Shown: positions 42,574-52,737 of the stretch, one piece after another
Position numbering within the stretch: the first letter of the stretch is position 1
How the letters are laid out: each line of letters opens with the position of its first letter
Source of the DNA: Paractinoplanes toevensis
GTDB lineage: Bacteria; Actinomycetota; Actinomycetes; Mycobacteriales; Micromonosporaceae
Direction: 5' to 3'
Length of the DNA stretch: 64,000 nucleotides
NCBI RefSeq assembly: GCF_018332695.1
Contig: NZ_BOQN01000003.1
Location: 62,001-126,000 of the forward strand
Notes under the pieces: generated by a model
What the model saw: the letters and a program-made list of their open reading frames with translations, nothing else
Told to the model about the DNA's origin: nothing
Databases searched by the model: none
Position numbers and translations under genes: made by a program

Positions 42574-44772
42574 TCAGACGCCGATCAGCTCCGGCTGCGG
42601 CTCGTCCGAGACGACCGGAGGCCGCCGGGGCCGCATGAAGCGTGGCGCCCACCAGTTCGCCGGGCCCAGCAGGGTCATCAGCGAGGGCAGCACCACGGCC
42701 CGGATGATCGTGGCGTCCAGCAGGATCGCCGCGGCCAGGCCGATGCCCAGCTGCTTCATGTCGATCGTGCTGAGCGTCGCGAAGATCGAGAAGACCGCGA
42801 CCATCACGATGGCGGCGCTGCTGACCGTGCCGGCCGAGCCGGTGATGCCCTCGGCGACCGCCTCCCGGTTGGGCAGGCCCCGGCTCACCGCCTCGCGGAT
42901 CCGGCTGACCACGAAGACGTGGTAGTCCATCGACAGGCCGAACAGGACCACGAACAGGAACAGCGGCAGCCAGCTGACGATCGCGCCCATCGAGGTGAAG
43001 CCGAGCAGACCCTCCGCCCAGTCACCCTGGAAGACCAGGACCAGCAGGCCGTACGCGGCGCCGGCGGAGAGCAGGTTCAGCGCGATCGAGGTGAGCGCCA
43101 CCACGACCGAGCGGAACGTCCACGCCATCACCAGGAACGTCAGGATCAGCACGAAGCCGGCCACGATCGGCAGGGTCTTCCAGACGTGCGCGGCGTAGTC
43201 CTCGCTGTCCGCGACCCCGCCACCGACCGCGTACTTCGCGCCCGCGATACCGCCCAGAGCGGCCGGCACCAGGGTCTGCCGCAGCTCGTGCAGGCTGTCG
43301 GCGGCCTCGTCGCTGCGGGTGGAGAACGGCGTGGCGATGTCGAGCACCGACACCGTGCCGTCGGCCGAGACGTCGATCTGCGGGCCGTCCGCCTCCAGCT
43401 TCGCGAACAGCGGGTCGGTCTGGGTGCGCTGGGCGAGCCCGGTCAGCGCCGCCTTCACCTCGGCGGCCCGATCGGCGGGTGCCTGCACGACGACGAGGTG
43501 GGTGGTGCCGTTGCTGGGGTACGCGGCGGTCAGCCGGTCGTAGGCCTGCATCGCCGGTGTGGTGCGGGGCAGGTCCTCCGTACCCGGGAATTTGAGTTTC
43601 ATCCCGAGCGCGGGCGCGGCGAGCGCGAGAAGGGCGAGCACACTGACCAGAAGGGTGGCCGCCGGGCGCTTCAGCGCCGGGCTGAGGATCTTGCGCCAGA
43701 CCTTGCCGGACTCGCCGCCGCGCTTGGCGGTGAGCCGCCAGAGGAACGGCACCCGCGGGCGGTCCACCCAGCGGCCGAGCTTCGCGAGGAGGGCCGGCAG
43801 CACGGTGAGCGAGCCGATCACGGCCACCGCGACGACCAGGATCGAACCGGTGGCGAGCGAGGAGAAGGTGGAGTCGCCGGCCAGGAACAGGCCGGCCATC
43901 GCGATGATCACCGCGGTGCCGGAGACCACGACGGCGTGCCCGGAGGTCTCGGCGGCGATCTCCACGGCGTCCACGTGGTTGCGGCCGAGCGCCCGTTCCT
44001 CGCGTTCCCGGCGCACGTAGAACAGGGAGTAGTCGACGCCGACGGCCATGCCGATCAGCAGGATCACGCTGCTGGTGGCATCGCCCATCGGCACCAGGTG
44101 CGAGGCGAGGGTGGAGAGGCCCATCGCGGCGGCGACCGAGGAGAGCGCGAGCAGCAGCGGCACGCCGGCCGCGATGAGCGCGCCGAACGCGATGATCAGG
44201 ATGAGCAGGGTGACCGGCAGGCTGAGGATCTCGGCCTTCTGGAAGTCGTCGCCGAGCGTGTCGTCGAGGGCCTTGCCGATGGACGGGCCGCCGACCTCCT
44301 CGATGCGCAGCCCGGGATGTGCCGCCTGCACCTCGGCGGTCGTGTCGAGCAGCGGCGACACCCGGTCGGAGGCGGTGTCCGGGTCGCCGGACATGGTGAT
44401 CGGCACGAGCAGCGCGGTGCCGTCGGTGGCCGGGATCGGCTTGCCGACGGACGCGACGCCGGTCACGGAACCCAGGCGGGCGGTGGCGTCGGCGGCCGCG
44501 GCTTGCGCGGCCTTGGCGTCCAGCGAGCCGGAGCGCGCGGTGATCAGGATGTTGTCGACGGCCGGTTCGTCGGCGAACTTGCCGTCCTCGATCATGACGT
44601 AGGCCCGGCCGGCCTCGCCGATGGCGTCGTCGGACGCCGTTGCCTCGCGGGTGCCGGCCACGTTGCCGCCGACGAAGCACACCGCCACGAAAACCACCCA
44701 GAGTGCGATCGCTCGCCACGGGTGCTCGGCGCTCCAGCGCGCCATGCGTACCGTCATCGGCCGCTTTCCCAT
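42574..44772 (-). CDS. MMPL family RND-type transporter (first)
   Basis: A 732-residue MMPL/RND-superfamily exporter. Two halves are visible, each with one leading membrane segment, an extracytoplasmic domain and a bundle of five membrane segments; GVDYSLFYVRREREER in the first half and LSMDYHVFVVSRIREA in the second carry the conserved Asp-Tyr proton-relay motif. Such proteins export lipids, siderophores or toxic compounds. ATG 44772 (MGKRPMTVRMARW) is preferred over the upstream in-frame start at 44880, which adds sequence unlike a membrane protein. It is divergent from a TetR gene, with 257 bp between the starts, and ends in a strong terminator. Confidence 0.9.
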   Translation of the reverse strand: MGKRPMTVRMARWSAEHPWRAIALWVVFVAVCFVGGNVAGTREATASDDAIGEAGRAYVMIEDGKFADEPAVDNILITARSGSLDAKAAQAAAADATARLGSVTGVASVGKPIPATDGTALLVPITMSGDPDTASDRVSPLLDTTAEVQAAHPGLRIEEVGGPSIGKALDDTLGDDFQKAEILSLPVTLLILIIAFGALIAAGVPLLLALSSVAAAMGLSTLASHLVPMGDATSSVILLIGMAVGVDYSLFYVRREREERALGRNHVDAVEIAAETSGHAVVVSGTAVIIAMAGLFLAGDSTFSSLATGSILVVAVAVIGSLTVLPALLAKLGRWVDRPRVPFLWRLTAKRGGESGKVWRKILSPALKRPAATLLVSVLALLALAAPALGMKLKFPGTEDLPRTTPAMQAYDRLTAAYPSNGTTHLVVVQAPADRAAEVKAALTGLAQRTQTDPLFAKLEADGPQIDVSADGTVSVLDIATPFSTRSDEAADSLHELRQTLVPAALGGIAGAKYAVGGGVADSEDYAAHVWKTLPIVAGFVLILTFLVMAWTFRSVVVALTSIALNLLSAGAAYGLLVLVFQGDWAEGLLGFTSMGAIVSWLPLFLFVVLFGLSMDYHVFVVSRIREAVSRGLPNREAVAEGITGSAGTVSSAAIVMVAVFSIFATLSTIDMKQLGIGLAAAILLDATIIRAVVLPSLMTLLGPANWWAPRFMRPRRPPVVSDEPQPELIGV

Positions 44773-44983
44773 TTTCCCCGACCCCCTGTTTTCTGTGTCG
44801 AAGCTGAAGTTAGGGAGTGCGGGAGCTGGGAACATCGGGGACGGACCCCGGCTGCGCCCGGATCCGTGGACGGCGCGCAATGATCGGATTGACGACTCGG
44901 CGCCGTCCCAAGACCCACAAAAGGGACGCCGGACCCCGAGAATCGCTCAGGGGTTCCCCCGAATTTCGTGTGAGGACCACCAC

Positions 44984-45017
44984 GGTCGGTTCCCGACCGG
45001 ATTGGTCCATCCCGGTC
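44984..45017. promoter_or_regulatory. Palindromes upstream of the TetR gene, candidate operators
   Basis: GGTCGG-TTC-CCGACC (44984-44998) is a perfect 15-bp palindrome. GACCGG (44995-45000) and CCGGTC (45012-45017) form a second inverted repeat overlapping it. Both lie 13-46 bp before the TetR start codon, in the divergent region shared with the first MMPL gene. Confidence 0.5.
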
Positions 45018-45029
45018 TAGGCTGGCCGC

Positions 45030-45599
45030 ATGCCGCGCCAGACGAAGCAGCAGATCGAGGACGAGATCCTGGAGACCGCCGCCGCGCTGTTCGCCCGGCA
45101 CGGGTTCAAGGAGACGTCCATCCAGCGCGTGGCCGACGCGGTCGGCTATTCGAAAACCGGCCTCCTGCACCGCTTCCCGACCAAGGAGGCGCTGCAGGCC
45201 GCGGTGATCGAGCGGGCCCTCGTCGACCTGCGCCTGATCGCCGCCGAGGCCGAGGGCCTGCCGATCGGTGCCGACCGGGACCGCATCGTCATCACCGGCG
45301 TCGCCCGGCTCGCCATGGAGCGCCCCGGAGCGGTCGCGCTGCTGCTCAGCGGGCTGATGAGCGCCCCGGACGGCGAGGCGCTGCAGGAGACCGGTGCCGC
45401 GGTCTTCGCCGCCTTCGGTGTCGCCGACCCGGACTGTGTCGCCGAGCACGACCTGCCACGCCTGGTGCGGATCGTCGGTGCGCTGGGCGCGCTCGCCGTG
45501 ACCACCGTGGCCATGCACGACAAGCTCACCCCCGCCGCCCTCGCGGACATCGTCGAGGTCAGCTACGACGCGCTCGGTCACGAGCGCCCGAAAAAATAG
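45030..45599 (+). CDS. TetR family transcriptional regulator
   Basis: A 189-residue repressor with the N-terminal TetR helix-turn-helix (ILETAAALFARHGFKETSIQ, then VADAVGYSKTGLLHRFPTKE) and a helical ligand-binding domain. It is followed after 11 bp by the second MMPL gene and is divergent from the first. It therefore most likely represses one or both exporters and responds to a transported compound. No clear Shine-Dalgarno sequence precedes ATG 45030, so a leaderless transcript is possible. Confidence 0.9.
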   Translation: MPRQTKQQIEDEILETAAALFARHGFKETSIQRVADAVGYSKTGLLHRFPTKEALQAAVIERALVDLRLIAAEAEGLPIGADRDRIVITGVARLAMERPGAVALLLSGLMSAPDGEALQETGAAVFAAFGVADPDCVAEHDLPRLVRIVGALGALAVTTVAMHDKLTPAALADIVEVSYDALGHERPKK

Positions 45600-45610
45600 G
45601 GACTCCCCTC

Positions 45611-47794
45611 ATGGCAACCCTGCTGCACCGCCTCGGACTGGGTGCCGTCCGGCACCGGCTCATCGTGACCATCGCCTGGCTGGTGGCGCTGGTCGCGGTC
45701 GGCGTCGGCGCGGCGACCCTGTCCGGGCCGACCGTCAACACGTTCTCGATCCCGGGCCAGGAGTCCACCACCGCGCTCGATCTGATGAAGCAACGCTTCG
45801 GCGACGCCTCGGCCGGGGCCACGGCGCAGGTCGTCTTCGCCGCGCCGGCCGGTGACAAGGTCACCAGCGAGCAGAACGCGGCCGGAATCGCGCAGACCGT
45901 CGCGGCGCTGGGCAAGTTGCCCGGCGTGGTCTCGGCCAGCAACCCGCTCGACCCGAAGCAGCCGGTGGTCTCGCAGGACCAGTCGGCGGCGTACAGCACG
46001 GTCACCTACGGCGTGCAGGGCTCGGAGATCACCGTCGAGGAGCGGGAGGCGCTGCTCGCCGCGGTCGACCAGGCCCGGGCCGGTCAGCTGACGGTCGAGG
46101 TGCGGGGCGAGGCGTCCAAGGAGTCCGGTGCCGACGTCGGCGGCCCGGCCGAGGGTCTCGGCGTGGTGGTCGCCCTGCTGGTGCTGGCTCTGACCTACGG
46201 CTCGCTGGTCGCGGCCGGGATGAACCTGCTGACCTCGATCGTCGGCGTGGGTATCGGTGCGGCCGGCATCTTCACCCTGACCGGCTTCGTCGAGCTCCAG
46301 TCGACCACCTCGATCCTGGCGATCATGCTCGGCCTCGCGGTCGGCATCGACTACGCACTGTTCATCATCACCCGGTTCCGCCAGGAGCTGCGGCGCGGCC
46401 TGCCGGTGTCCGAGGCGGCGGCGATGGCGGTCGGCACCGCCGGCTCGGCGGTCGTGACGGCCGGCCTGACCGTGGTGATCGCCCTGGCCGGCCTCTCGGT
46501 GGCCGGCATCCCGTTCCTCACCGAGATGGGTCTGGCCGCCGCGGCCACCATCGTCATCGCCGTGCTCGTCGCGATCACCCTGGTCCCGGCCATCCTGGGC
46601 TTCATCGGCCACCGGGCGCTGCCCAAGAAGCTGCGTAACGCCCCGCCGGTCGAGGTGCACGAGGACGAGAGCGGTCGCGGCTTCTTCAAGGGCTGGGCCG
46701 GCCTCGTCACCACCAGGCGCTGGGCCAGCCTGGTCATCGCGGTGGCCGCGCTCGCGGTGATCGCCATCCCGGTCACCCGGATGCAGACCTCGCTGATCCT
46801 CAAGGAGGTCCCGGGCAGCACCCAGGAGAAGGCCGACACGATCATCGCCGAGCGGTTCGGCCCCGGTTTCGCCGGCCCGCTGCTGGTGCTGGTCGACGGG
46901 TCCGGCTCGACCTCCTACGCCGCCACGGTGCAGCAGCAGGTCAGCGCCCTGCCCGGGGTGCTGGTCGCGACCGCGCCGCGGCCGGACGCGAACGGCTCGG
47001 CGGCGCTGATCACGATCATCCCGAAGACCGGGCCGGACGACACCGCGACCGTCGACCTGGTCCACGCCATTCGCGACAAGATCAACGACGGACCCGACGC
47101 CAAGGTGTACGTGACCGGGCAGACCGCCATCAGCATCGACGTGTCCCAGAAGCTCGACCAGGCCCTGCCGATCTACCTGGTGCTCGTGGTCGGCCTCGCG
47201 TTCCTGCTGCTCGTCCTGGTCTTCCGCTCGGTCCTGGTGCCGGTGGCCGGCGTGCTCGGCTTCCTGCTCACGGTCGGTGCCGCTTTCGGCGCCACGGTCG
47301 CGGTCTTCCAGTGGGGCTGGCTGGACGTGGTGGTCAACGCCAAGGTCAACGGGCCGCTGCTGAGCCTGTCGCCGATCATCATCGTCGGCATCCTGTTCGG
47401 CCTGGCGATGGACTACATGGTGTTCCTGGTGTCGCGGATGCACGAGGCGCACGCCCACGGCGCCGAACCGCGGCAGGCCGTGGTGACCGGCTTCCGGCAG
47501 GCCGCCCCGGTGGTGGTCGCGGCCGCCACGATCATGTTCTCGGTCTTCGCCGGCTTCGTCCCGCAGGGCAACGACACGATCAAGCCGATCGCGTTCGCCC
47601 TGGCCATCGGCATCCTGTTCGACGCGCTGGTGGTCCGGATGATCGCCATCCCGGCCGCGCTCGCGCTGATCGGCCGGGCCGCCTGGTGGCTGCCGAAGTG
47701 GCTGGCCGGGCTGCCCGAGCTGGACGTCGAGGGGGCGGCGCTGGAGCGTCGTGCACCGGCCCCCGCGGAGGGCGAGAAGGTCGCCGCCGGCTGA
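45611..47794 (+). CDS. MMPL family RND-type transporter (second)
   Basis: A 727-residue MMPL exporter with the same two-halved architecture as the divergent gene. GLAVGIDYALFIITRFRQEL in the first half and GLAMDYMVFLVSRMHEAH in the second carry the conserved Asp-Tyr motif. It starts with ATG 45611 directly after the TetR gene, so the pair forms an operon. The frame is open far upstream across the TetR gene, but that part is not coding. The two MMPL proteins belong to different subtypes and are not a recent duplication. The substrate is unknown. Confidence 0.92.
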   Translation: MATLLHRLGLGAVRHRLIVTIAWLVALVAVGVGAATLSGPTVNTFSIPGQESTTALDLMKQRFGDASAGATAQVVFAAPAGDKVTSEQNAAGIAQTVAALGKLPGVVSASNPLDPKQPVVSQDQSAAYSTVTYGVQGSEITVEEREALLAAVDQARAGQLTVEVRGEASKESGADVGGPAEGLGVVVALLVLALTYGSLVAAGMNLLTSIVGVGIGAAGIFTLTGFVELQSTTSILAIMLGLAVGIDYALFIITRFRQELRRGLPVSEAAAMAVGTAGSAVVTAGLTVVIALAGLSVAGIPFLTEMGLAAAATIVIAVLVAITLVPAILGFIGHRALPKKLRNAPPVEVHEDESGRGFFKGWAGLVTTRRWASLVIAVAALAVIAIPVTRMQTSLILKEVPGSTQEKADTIIAERFGPGFAGPLLVLVDGSGSTSYAATVQQQVSALPGVLVATAPRPDANGSAALITIIPKTGPDDTATVDLVHAIRDKINDGPDAKVYVTGQTAISIDVSQKLDQALPIYLVLVVGLAFLLLVLVFRSVLVPVAGVLGFLLTVGAAFGATVAVFQWGWLDVVVNAKVNGPLLSLSPIIIVGILFGLAMDYMVFLVSRMHEAHAHGAEPRQAVVTGFRQAAPVVVAAATIMFSVFAGFVPQGNDTIKPIAFALAIGILFDALVVRMIAIPAALALIGRAAWWLPKWLAGLPELDVEGAALERRAPAPAEGEKVAAG

Positions 47795-47901
47795 TCGGTG
47801 TTTCGCCCGCTTCCTCCCGACTCGCCGGAAATCTGGCGAATATCCGATGGAAGCGGGCGAATCGCCAGCGTGACAGCCGTCCGACTTGCTGCAATTGGGG
47901 G

Positions 47902-50900
47902 ATGCGGCCGGATGATGCAGCGGAACTGAGCGAGCAACCCGACGGCGAGGTCAGAGCTGCGCTCGAAACGTGGCGCTCGGGACTCGTCGACCTCACGGAT
48001 GCCAACCGCCTGCTCAACTTCGGCCGAACGCCCTCGGACGCCGTGGAGATCACCGGGCCGTCCCCCAAGGGCATCCTCAAGGTGCTCCAGGAGGAGGGCG
48101 CGTTCGGCTTCCCCGGCGGCGACGAGGACCCGGGCCGCCCGGTGCTCAAGACCGAGCTGGCCGAGCACGACCTCGGTGCGCTGCTGCACCGCTTCTACCG
48201 GCGCTCCCGGCAGGAACTGCTCGACCGGGGCGTCTGCTCGCTCTACCTCGCGCTCGGCATGATGCACTGGACCGACGAGCGCAACACCCCGCACCAGAGC
48301 CCGATCCTGCTGATCCCGGTGGAGATCGACCCGGCCGGACCGCTGCTGCGGGCCCGCAACGAGGACCCGATCGTCAACCCGGCCCTCGCCCTGCGGATGG
48401 ATCCGCAGGGCATCGAGCTGCCCGAGGTCAAGGCGCTCGGCGAGCTCGACGTCACCGTGCTGTGGGCGCACATCGACGTGGCCATCGGCGAGCGGCCGGG
48501 CTGGTACGCCGACGAGACGGTGATCCTCTCCACCTTCGGCGTGAACCGCGAGTCGATCCACGCCGACCTGCTGGAGAGCGAACCGCACATCGCCGAGCAC
48601 CCGATCGTGCGTGCCCTGGCCACCCGGGACGCCGAGCGGCGGTTCGCCTTCGACCCGGTCGACCTCGAGCGGATCGACGAGGTCGCGCCGGCCGAGGACG
48701 TGCCGTTGCTGCTCGACGCGGACGCCTCCCAGCGGGCCTGCATCGCCGCCGCTACGGCCGGGCACAGCTTCGTGCTCGACGGGCCGCCCGGCAGCGGCAA
48801 GTCCCAGACGATCGCGAACATGGTCGGCTGCCTGCTGCACGCCGGCAAACGCGTTCTCGTCGTCTCGGAGAAGGCGGCCGCGCTGGACACCGTGCACCGG
48901 CGCCTCGACGAGGCCGGGCTCGGCAACTATCTGCTGCCGCTGCACAGCGACCTGACCGGGCGGCGGGAAGTGGCCGCGACCCTGGTCGAGGCGCTCGACA
49001 CCGACCCGGTGCCGCTGGCCGCGATGGACCCGATCGACCGGCGCGCGGTGCGCGAACGGAGGGAACGGCTCACCGCGTACGCGGAAAGCCTCAATCGCGT
49101 GCGGCCGCCGCTCGGCCGGACCCTGCACGAGATCATCGGGGTGTGCGCCACCCTGCAGGACGTGGCCGCCGCGCCGGTGCCCACCGAGATCCCCGGGGAA
49201 CTCACGCCGGACGCCCTGGAGCAGATCCGCGAAGCGGTCGGCCGGCTCGGCCGGCTGCGCAGCGAGAGCTACCTGTGGCGGGACGCGATCGAGCGGGAAC
49301 CGCTGGAGATCACGCTGCGCACGGCCATGGGCGCCCTGCGCGCGCTGGCCGAGACGGTGATCGCCAACGCGGCCCTGGCCGACGCGTTCGACCTGCACGA
49401 ACCGGCCGGCGCGAGCACCCTCGCCGCGCTCGCCGGGCACGCCGGCCGCCGGCCCGGCGTGATCATGGAGGAGTGGCTGATCGCCTCCAGCCTGCAGCCC
49501 GTCCAGCAGGCCGCCGAGGAGCTCACCAAGCACCTGGCCGCGCTGCGCTACGGCGGCATCCCGTGGGCCGAGCTGCCGTCGGCGGCCGAACTCACCGCCG
49601 TGCCCGGCCTGGCGCTGACGCCCGAGGCGATCGACCTGCACCCGCTGAACGCGGCCCAGGCCGAGCACCTGGCCAACAAGTTCGCCGAGGAGGCCGACCG
49701 GCTGGAGACCCGGCAGGAGAGCCTCGACCGGGTCACCGCCCGGCTCGGCCTGCCCAACGTGGTCACCTTCCCCGACTCGGCCCGGGTCATCAAGATCGCC
49801 GAGTTGATCAACCGGGAGAACAAGCCGGAGGCCGCCTGGTTCGCCGAGGGCGGCATGGCCGCCGCGCACGCCGCCGTACGCGCCCTGCGCCGGGCCGTCG
49901 AGGCGGTCAACGCGGCCGAGCAGACCGCCCGCCGGCACTTCGACGAGGGCGTGCTCAACGAGCCGATCGAGGAGATGGCCGACCGGCTGACCAACCGGCG
50001 CGGCCCCCGCAAGCTGCTGCGCACCTACCGGCGCGACAAGAAGGCGGCCATCGACGCGGCTCTGCCCGAGGTCAAGCCGGAGGACGCGGTCGCCAACGTC
50101 GAGGACGCCGCGGCCTGGAAGGCGGCCCTGGACGAACTGGACGAACTCACCGACGAGCACGCCGCGATCCTCGGCCGGCACTGGGAAGGTCTCGACACCG
50201 ACTTCGCCGCGATCCAGGAGGCGCTGCACAACGCCGACGAGGTGATCCGGGAGACGCCGGCCGAGGCCCTCGCCGCGGTCGTCGTGCACGTCACCGCACC
50301 CCGGCCGAACGGCGCGCTGCTGCGCATCGTCAGCGAGGCCAGCGAGGAGTTCGCCCGGTTCCGCACCACGCTGCGTGAACCACCGGCCCGGGCCCCGCGG
50401 CCCGAACTGGGCGAGGGCGCCGTGCAGGACGCGGTCACCTGGCTGCGCGCGCACGTCGGCCCGCTGCGGGCCGCCGCCGAGATGCTGCGCGCCTACGGCG
50501 GGCCCACCGGGCGCGGCGACATCACCCTCGCCGAGGCCGTCGAGATCGCCGAGCAGCGGCAGGCCGCCGTCGACGCCGAGGCCGCCATCTGGAGCAACGC
50601 CGGCCCGCACGCCTCCGTGCTGGGCTCGATCTACCGGGGCACCAAGACCAACGACGAGCTGATGAACCAGATCGTCGCCTGGACCGCCGAGGCCCGCCGC
50701 ATCCACACCGGGCACGACGCCGGGCTCACCGCCGAGCAGGCGCACGCGCTCGCCGAGGCGACCCCCAGCGAAGGGCTGTCCGCCGCGGTGGCCGGCTGGG
50801 ACGCGGCCCGCGATCAGGTGCTGAGCGCGTTCGGACCGGACCGGCGGATCGAGCTGACCACCCACCTCGGCGACTACGACAGCGCCCGGGACCTGCTCCT

Positions 50901-52695
50901 CCAACTGCTGCACGACACCGAAGGGCAGCAGGAGTGGTTCGTCCACTCCGACGCCCGGGACGTGATCCTCGCGTTCGGCCTCGGCGAGGCCCTCGAATAC
51001 TGCGCCGACCACCACATCCCGCCCGACGAGATCTGGCCGGTGCTGGAGAAGGCGCTCTACCGGGGCTGGGTCGACGCCATCCTGCGTGACGACGAGGGCC
51101 TGCAACCGGCCGGCGCCGAGGAACGGGTCCACCTCGTCGAGGCCTTCAGGCTGCTCGACCAGGAACTCAACGGGGGCGCGCTCGCCGACATCGTGTACGC
51201 CGTCGAAGCGCGCCGCCCGTCCGCGGCCAACGCCGGCGAACCCGCGCTGATCCGCCGCGAAGGCAGCAAACGCACCGGGCACCTCGCCGTCCGCGACCTG
51301 ATCGCCCAGGCCCGGCACGCCGTGCAGGCGCTCAAGCCGTGCCTGCTGATGTCACCGCTCGCGGTGAGCCGGCTGCTGCCCCCGGAGATCGAGTTCGACG
51401 TCGTGATCATCGACGAGGCGTCCCAGGTGACCACCGCCGACGCGATCAACTGCGTGTACCGCGGGGATGCGCTGATCGTCGTGGGGGACGAGCGGCAACT
51501 GCCGCCGACCACCTTCTACGACAAGATCGAGGACGACGTGGTCGACTTCCCGTCGATCTTCGATCTGGCCAAGGAGACCTTCCCGGTCCTGTCGCTGGAC
51601 TGGCACCACCGCAGCCGGCACGAGGCACTGTTCGCCTTCGCCAATCTCGCCTATTACTCGGGGCGGCTGGTCAGCCTGCCGCGCGCCTACGCCCGGGAGC
51701 CCGACCACGGTGTGCAGCTCTATCACGTCGACGGCATCTATCACCGCCTCACCACCTCGGACAATCCGATCGAGGCGGACGCGGTCGCGGCGCGGGTCCT
51801 GCACCACTTCACCCATCGGCCGGGGCGGTCGCTGGGGGTGGTGACGCTGTCGGTGGCGCAGGCCGACGCGGTCGACCTCGCCGTGCAGCGGATGATCTCC
51901 GAGCGCCCGGACCTCGAGCATCTGCTCGACGACTCCGACCGGCTCAACGGGTTCTTCGTGAAGAGCCTCGAAGCGGTGCAGGGCGACGTCCGGGACGTGA
52001 TCATCCTGTCGGTCGGTTACGGATACGACGACACCGACAAGATCAGTACGAATTTCGGGGTGTTGAATCGGCCCAGGGGGTGGCGGCGCCTCAATGTGGC
52101 CATCACCCGGGCCCGGCAGCGGATCGAGGTCGTCTCCTCCATCCACGCCTCCGACGTGCCGGATATGGGGAACGAGAGCATTCGGCACCTCAAGGCGTTC
52201 CTGGAGTACGCCGAGCGGGACGCCGCCACGCTGGGCAAGGAGGTCACCGATCGGGAAGGCATGACCTCGTTCGAGGAGTCGGTGCTTTCCACGATCAAAG
52301 GCTGGGGCTTCGAGGTACGGCGTCAGATCGGTGCCGCCGGCCATTGGATCGACCTTGGAGTGTTGCACCCGGAGCACCCGGATGAGGTGTATGCCGTCGG
52401 GATCGAATTCGACGGGCCCGGATATCGGAAGGTTGCCGCCGCCCGTGATCGGGATCGGTTGCGGGAGCAGGAGTTGCGGGAGCTCGGGTGGCATATGCAC
52501 CGGATCTGGTCTACCGCCTGGTATTCGAACCAGGCTGAGGAGGCCGGGCGGTTGCTGGGGGCTGTGCAGCAGGCCCTTGCTGATCCGGCGCCCGGGTTTG
52601 ATCGGTTGCCGGGGCGGGCCTGGGGTGGCGTTACGCACCGGCCGATCGGGCACGTTCTGGTTGAGCCGTCCATGGAGGATATCGAGCGGCCATGA
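47902..52695 (+). CDS. DUF4011 / SF1 helicase / Vsr-like endonuclease multidomain protein (Hhe-like defence protein)
   Basis: A 1597-residue protein. The N-terminal ~280 residues resemble DUF4011 (LVDLTDANRLLNF, SLYLALGMMHWTD, SPILLIPVEI). A superfamily 1 helicase follows, split by a long helical insert: Walker A GPPGSGKSQ at 294-302, then VIIDEAS at 1168-1174, GDERQLPPT from 1195 and NVAITRARQRIEVV. The C-terminus is a Vsr/DUF559-type nuclease domain with IEFD at 1501-1504 and RDRLREQELRELGWHMHRIW. This single-gene architecture was reported as the phage-defence system Hhe (DUF4011-helicase-Vsr). The ATG at 47902 has GGGGG directly before it, so the start is slightly uncertain. No methylase or partner gene is adjacent. 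Immune function is inferred from architecture only. Confidence 0.85.
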   Translation: MRPDDAAELSEQPDGEVRAALETWRSGLVDLTDANRLLNFGRTPSDAVEITGPSPKGILKVLQEEGAFGFPGGDEDPGRPVLKTELAEHDLGALLHRFYRRSRQELLDRGVCSLYLALGMMHWTDERNTPHQSPILLIPVEIDPAGPLLRARNEDPIVNPALALRMDPQGIELPEVKALGELDVTVLWAHIDVAIGERPGWYADETVILSTFGVNRESIHADLLESEPHIAEHPIVRALATRDAERRFAFDPVDLERIDEVAPAEDVPLLLDADASQRACIAAATAGHSFVLDGPPGSGKSQTIANMVGCLLHAGKRVLVVSEKAAALDTVHRRLDEAGLGNYLLPLHSDLTGRREVAATLVEALDTDPVPLAAMDPIDRRAVRERRERLTAYAESLNRVRPPLGRTLHEIIGVCATLQDVAAAPVPTEIPGELTPDALEQIREAVGRLGRLRSESYLWRDAIEREPLEITLRTAMGALRALAETVIANAALADAFDLHEPAGASTLAALAGHAGRRPGVIMEEWLIASSLQPVQQAAEELTKHLAALRYGGIPWAELPSAAELTAVPGLALTPEAIDLHPLNAAQAEHLANKFAEEADRLETRQESLDRVTARLGLPNVVTFPDSARVIKIAELINRENKPEAAWFAEGGMAAAHAAVRALRRAVEAVNAAEQTARRHFDEGVLNEPIEEMADRLTNRRGPRKLLRTYRRDKKAAIDAALPEVKPEDAVANVEDAAAWKAALDELDELTDEHAAILGRHWEGLDTDFAAIQEALHNADEVIRETPAEALAAVVVHVTAPRPNGALLRIVSEASEEFARFRTTLREPPARAPRPELGEGAVQDAVTWLRAHVGPLRAAAEMLRAYGGPTGRGDITLAEAVEIAEQRQAAVDAEAAIWSNAGPHASVLGSIYRGTKTNDELMNQIVAWTAEARRIHTGHDAGLTAEQAHALAEATPSEGLSAAVAGWDAARDQVLSAFGPDRRIELTTHLGDYDSARDLLLQLLHDTEGQQEWFVHSDARDVILAFGLGEALEYCADHHIPPDEIWPVLEKALYRGWVDAILRDDEGLQPAGAEERVHLVEAFRLLDQELNGGALADIVYAVEARRPSAANAGEPALIRREGSKRTGHLAVRDLIAQARHAVQALKPCLLMSPLAVSRLLPPEIEFDVVIIDEASQVTTADAINCVYRGDALIVVGDERQLPPTTFYDKIEDDVVDFPSIFDLAKETFPVLSLDWHHRSRHEALFAFANLAYYSGRLVSLPRAYAREPDHGVQLYHVDGIYHRLTTSDNPIEADAVAARVLHHFTHRPGRSLGVVTLSVAQADAVDLAVQRMISERPDLEHLLDDSDRLNGFFVKSLEAVQGDVRDVIILSVGYGYDDTDKISTNFGVLNRPRGWRRLNVAITRARQRIEVVSSIHASDVPDMGNESIRHLKAFLEYAERDAATLGKEVTDREGMTSFEESVLSTIKGWGFEVRRQIGAAGHWIDLGVLHPEHPDEVYAVGIEFDGPGYRKVAAARDRDRLREQELRELGWHMHRIWSTAWYSNQAEEAGRLLGAVQQALADPAPGFDRLPGRAWGGVTHRPIGHVLVEPSMEDIERP

Positions 52696-52737
52696 GCCTT
52701 TCGGGGCGCTGCCCCGGAGCCCGGCCTTGCGCCGATC

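Noticed and set aside
47413-51318. A 1301-codon open frame antisense to the Hhe-like gene
   Set aside because: Low-complexity product without motifs; the opposite strand carries complete helicase motifs.
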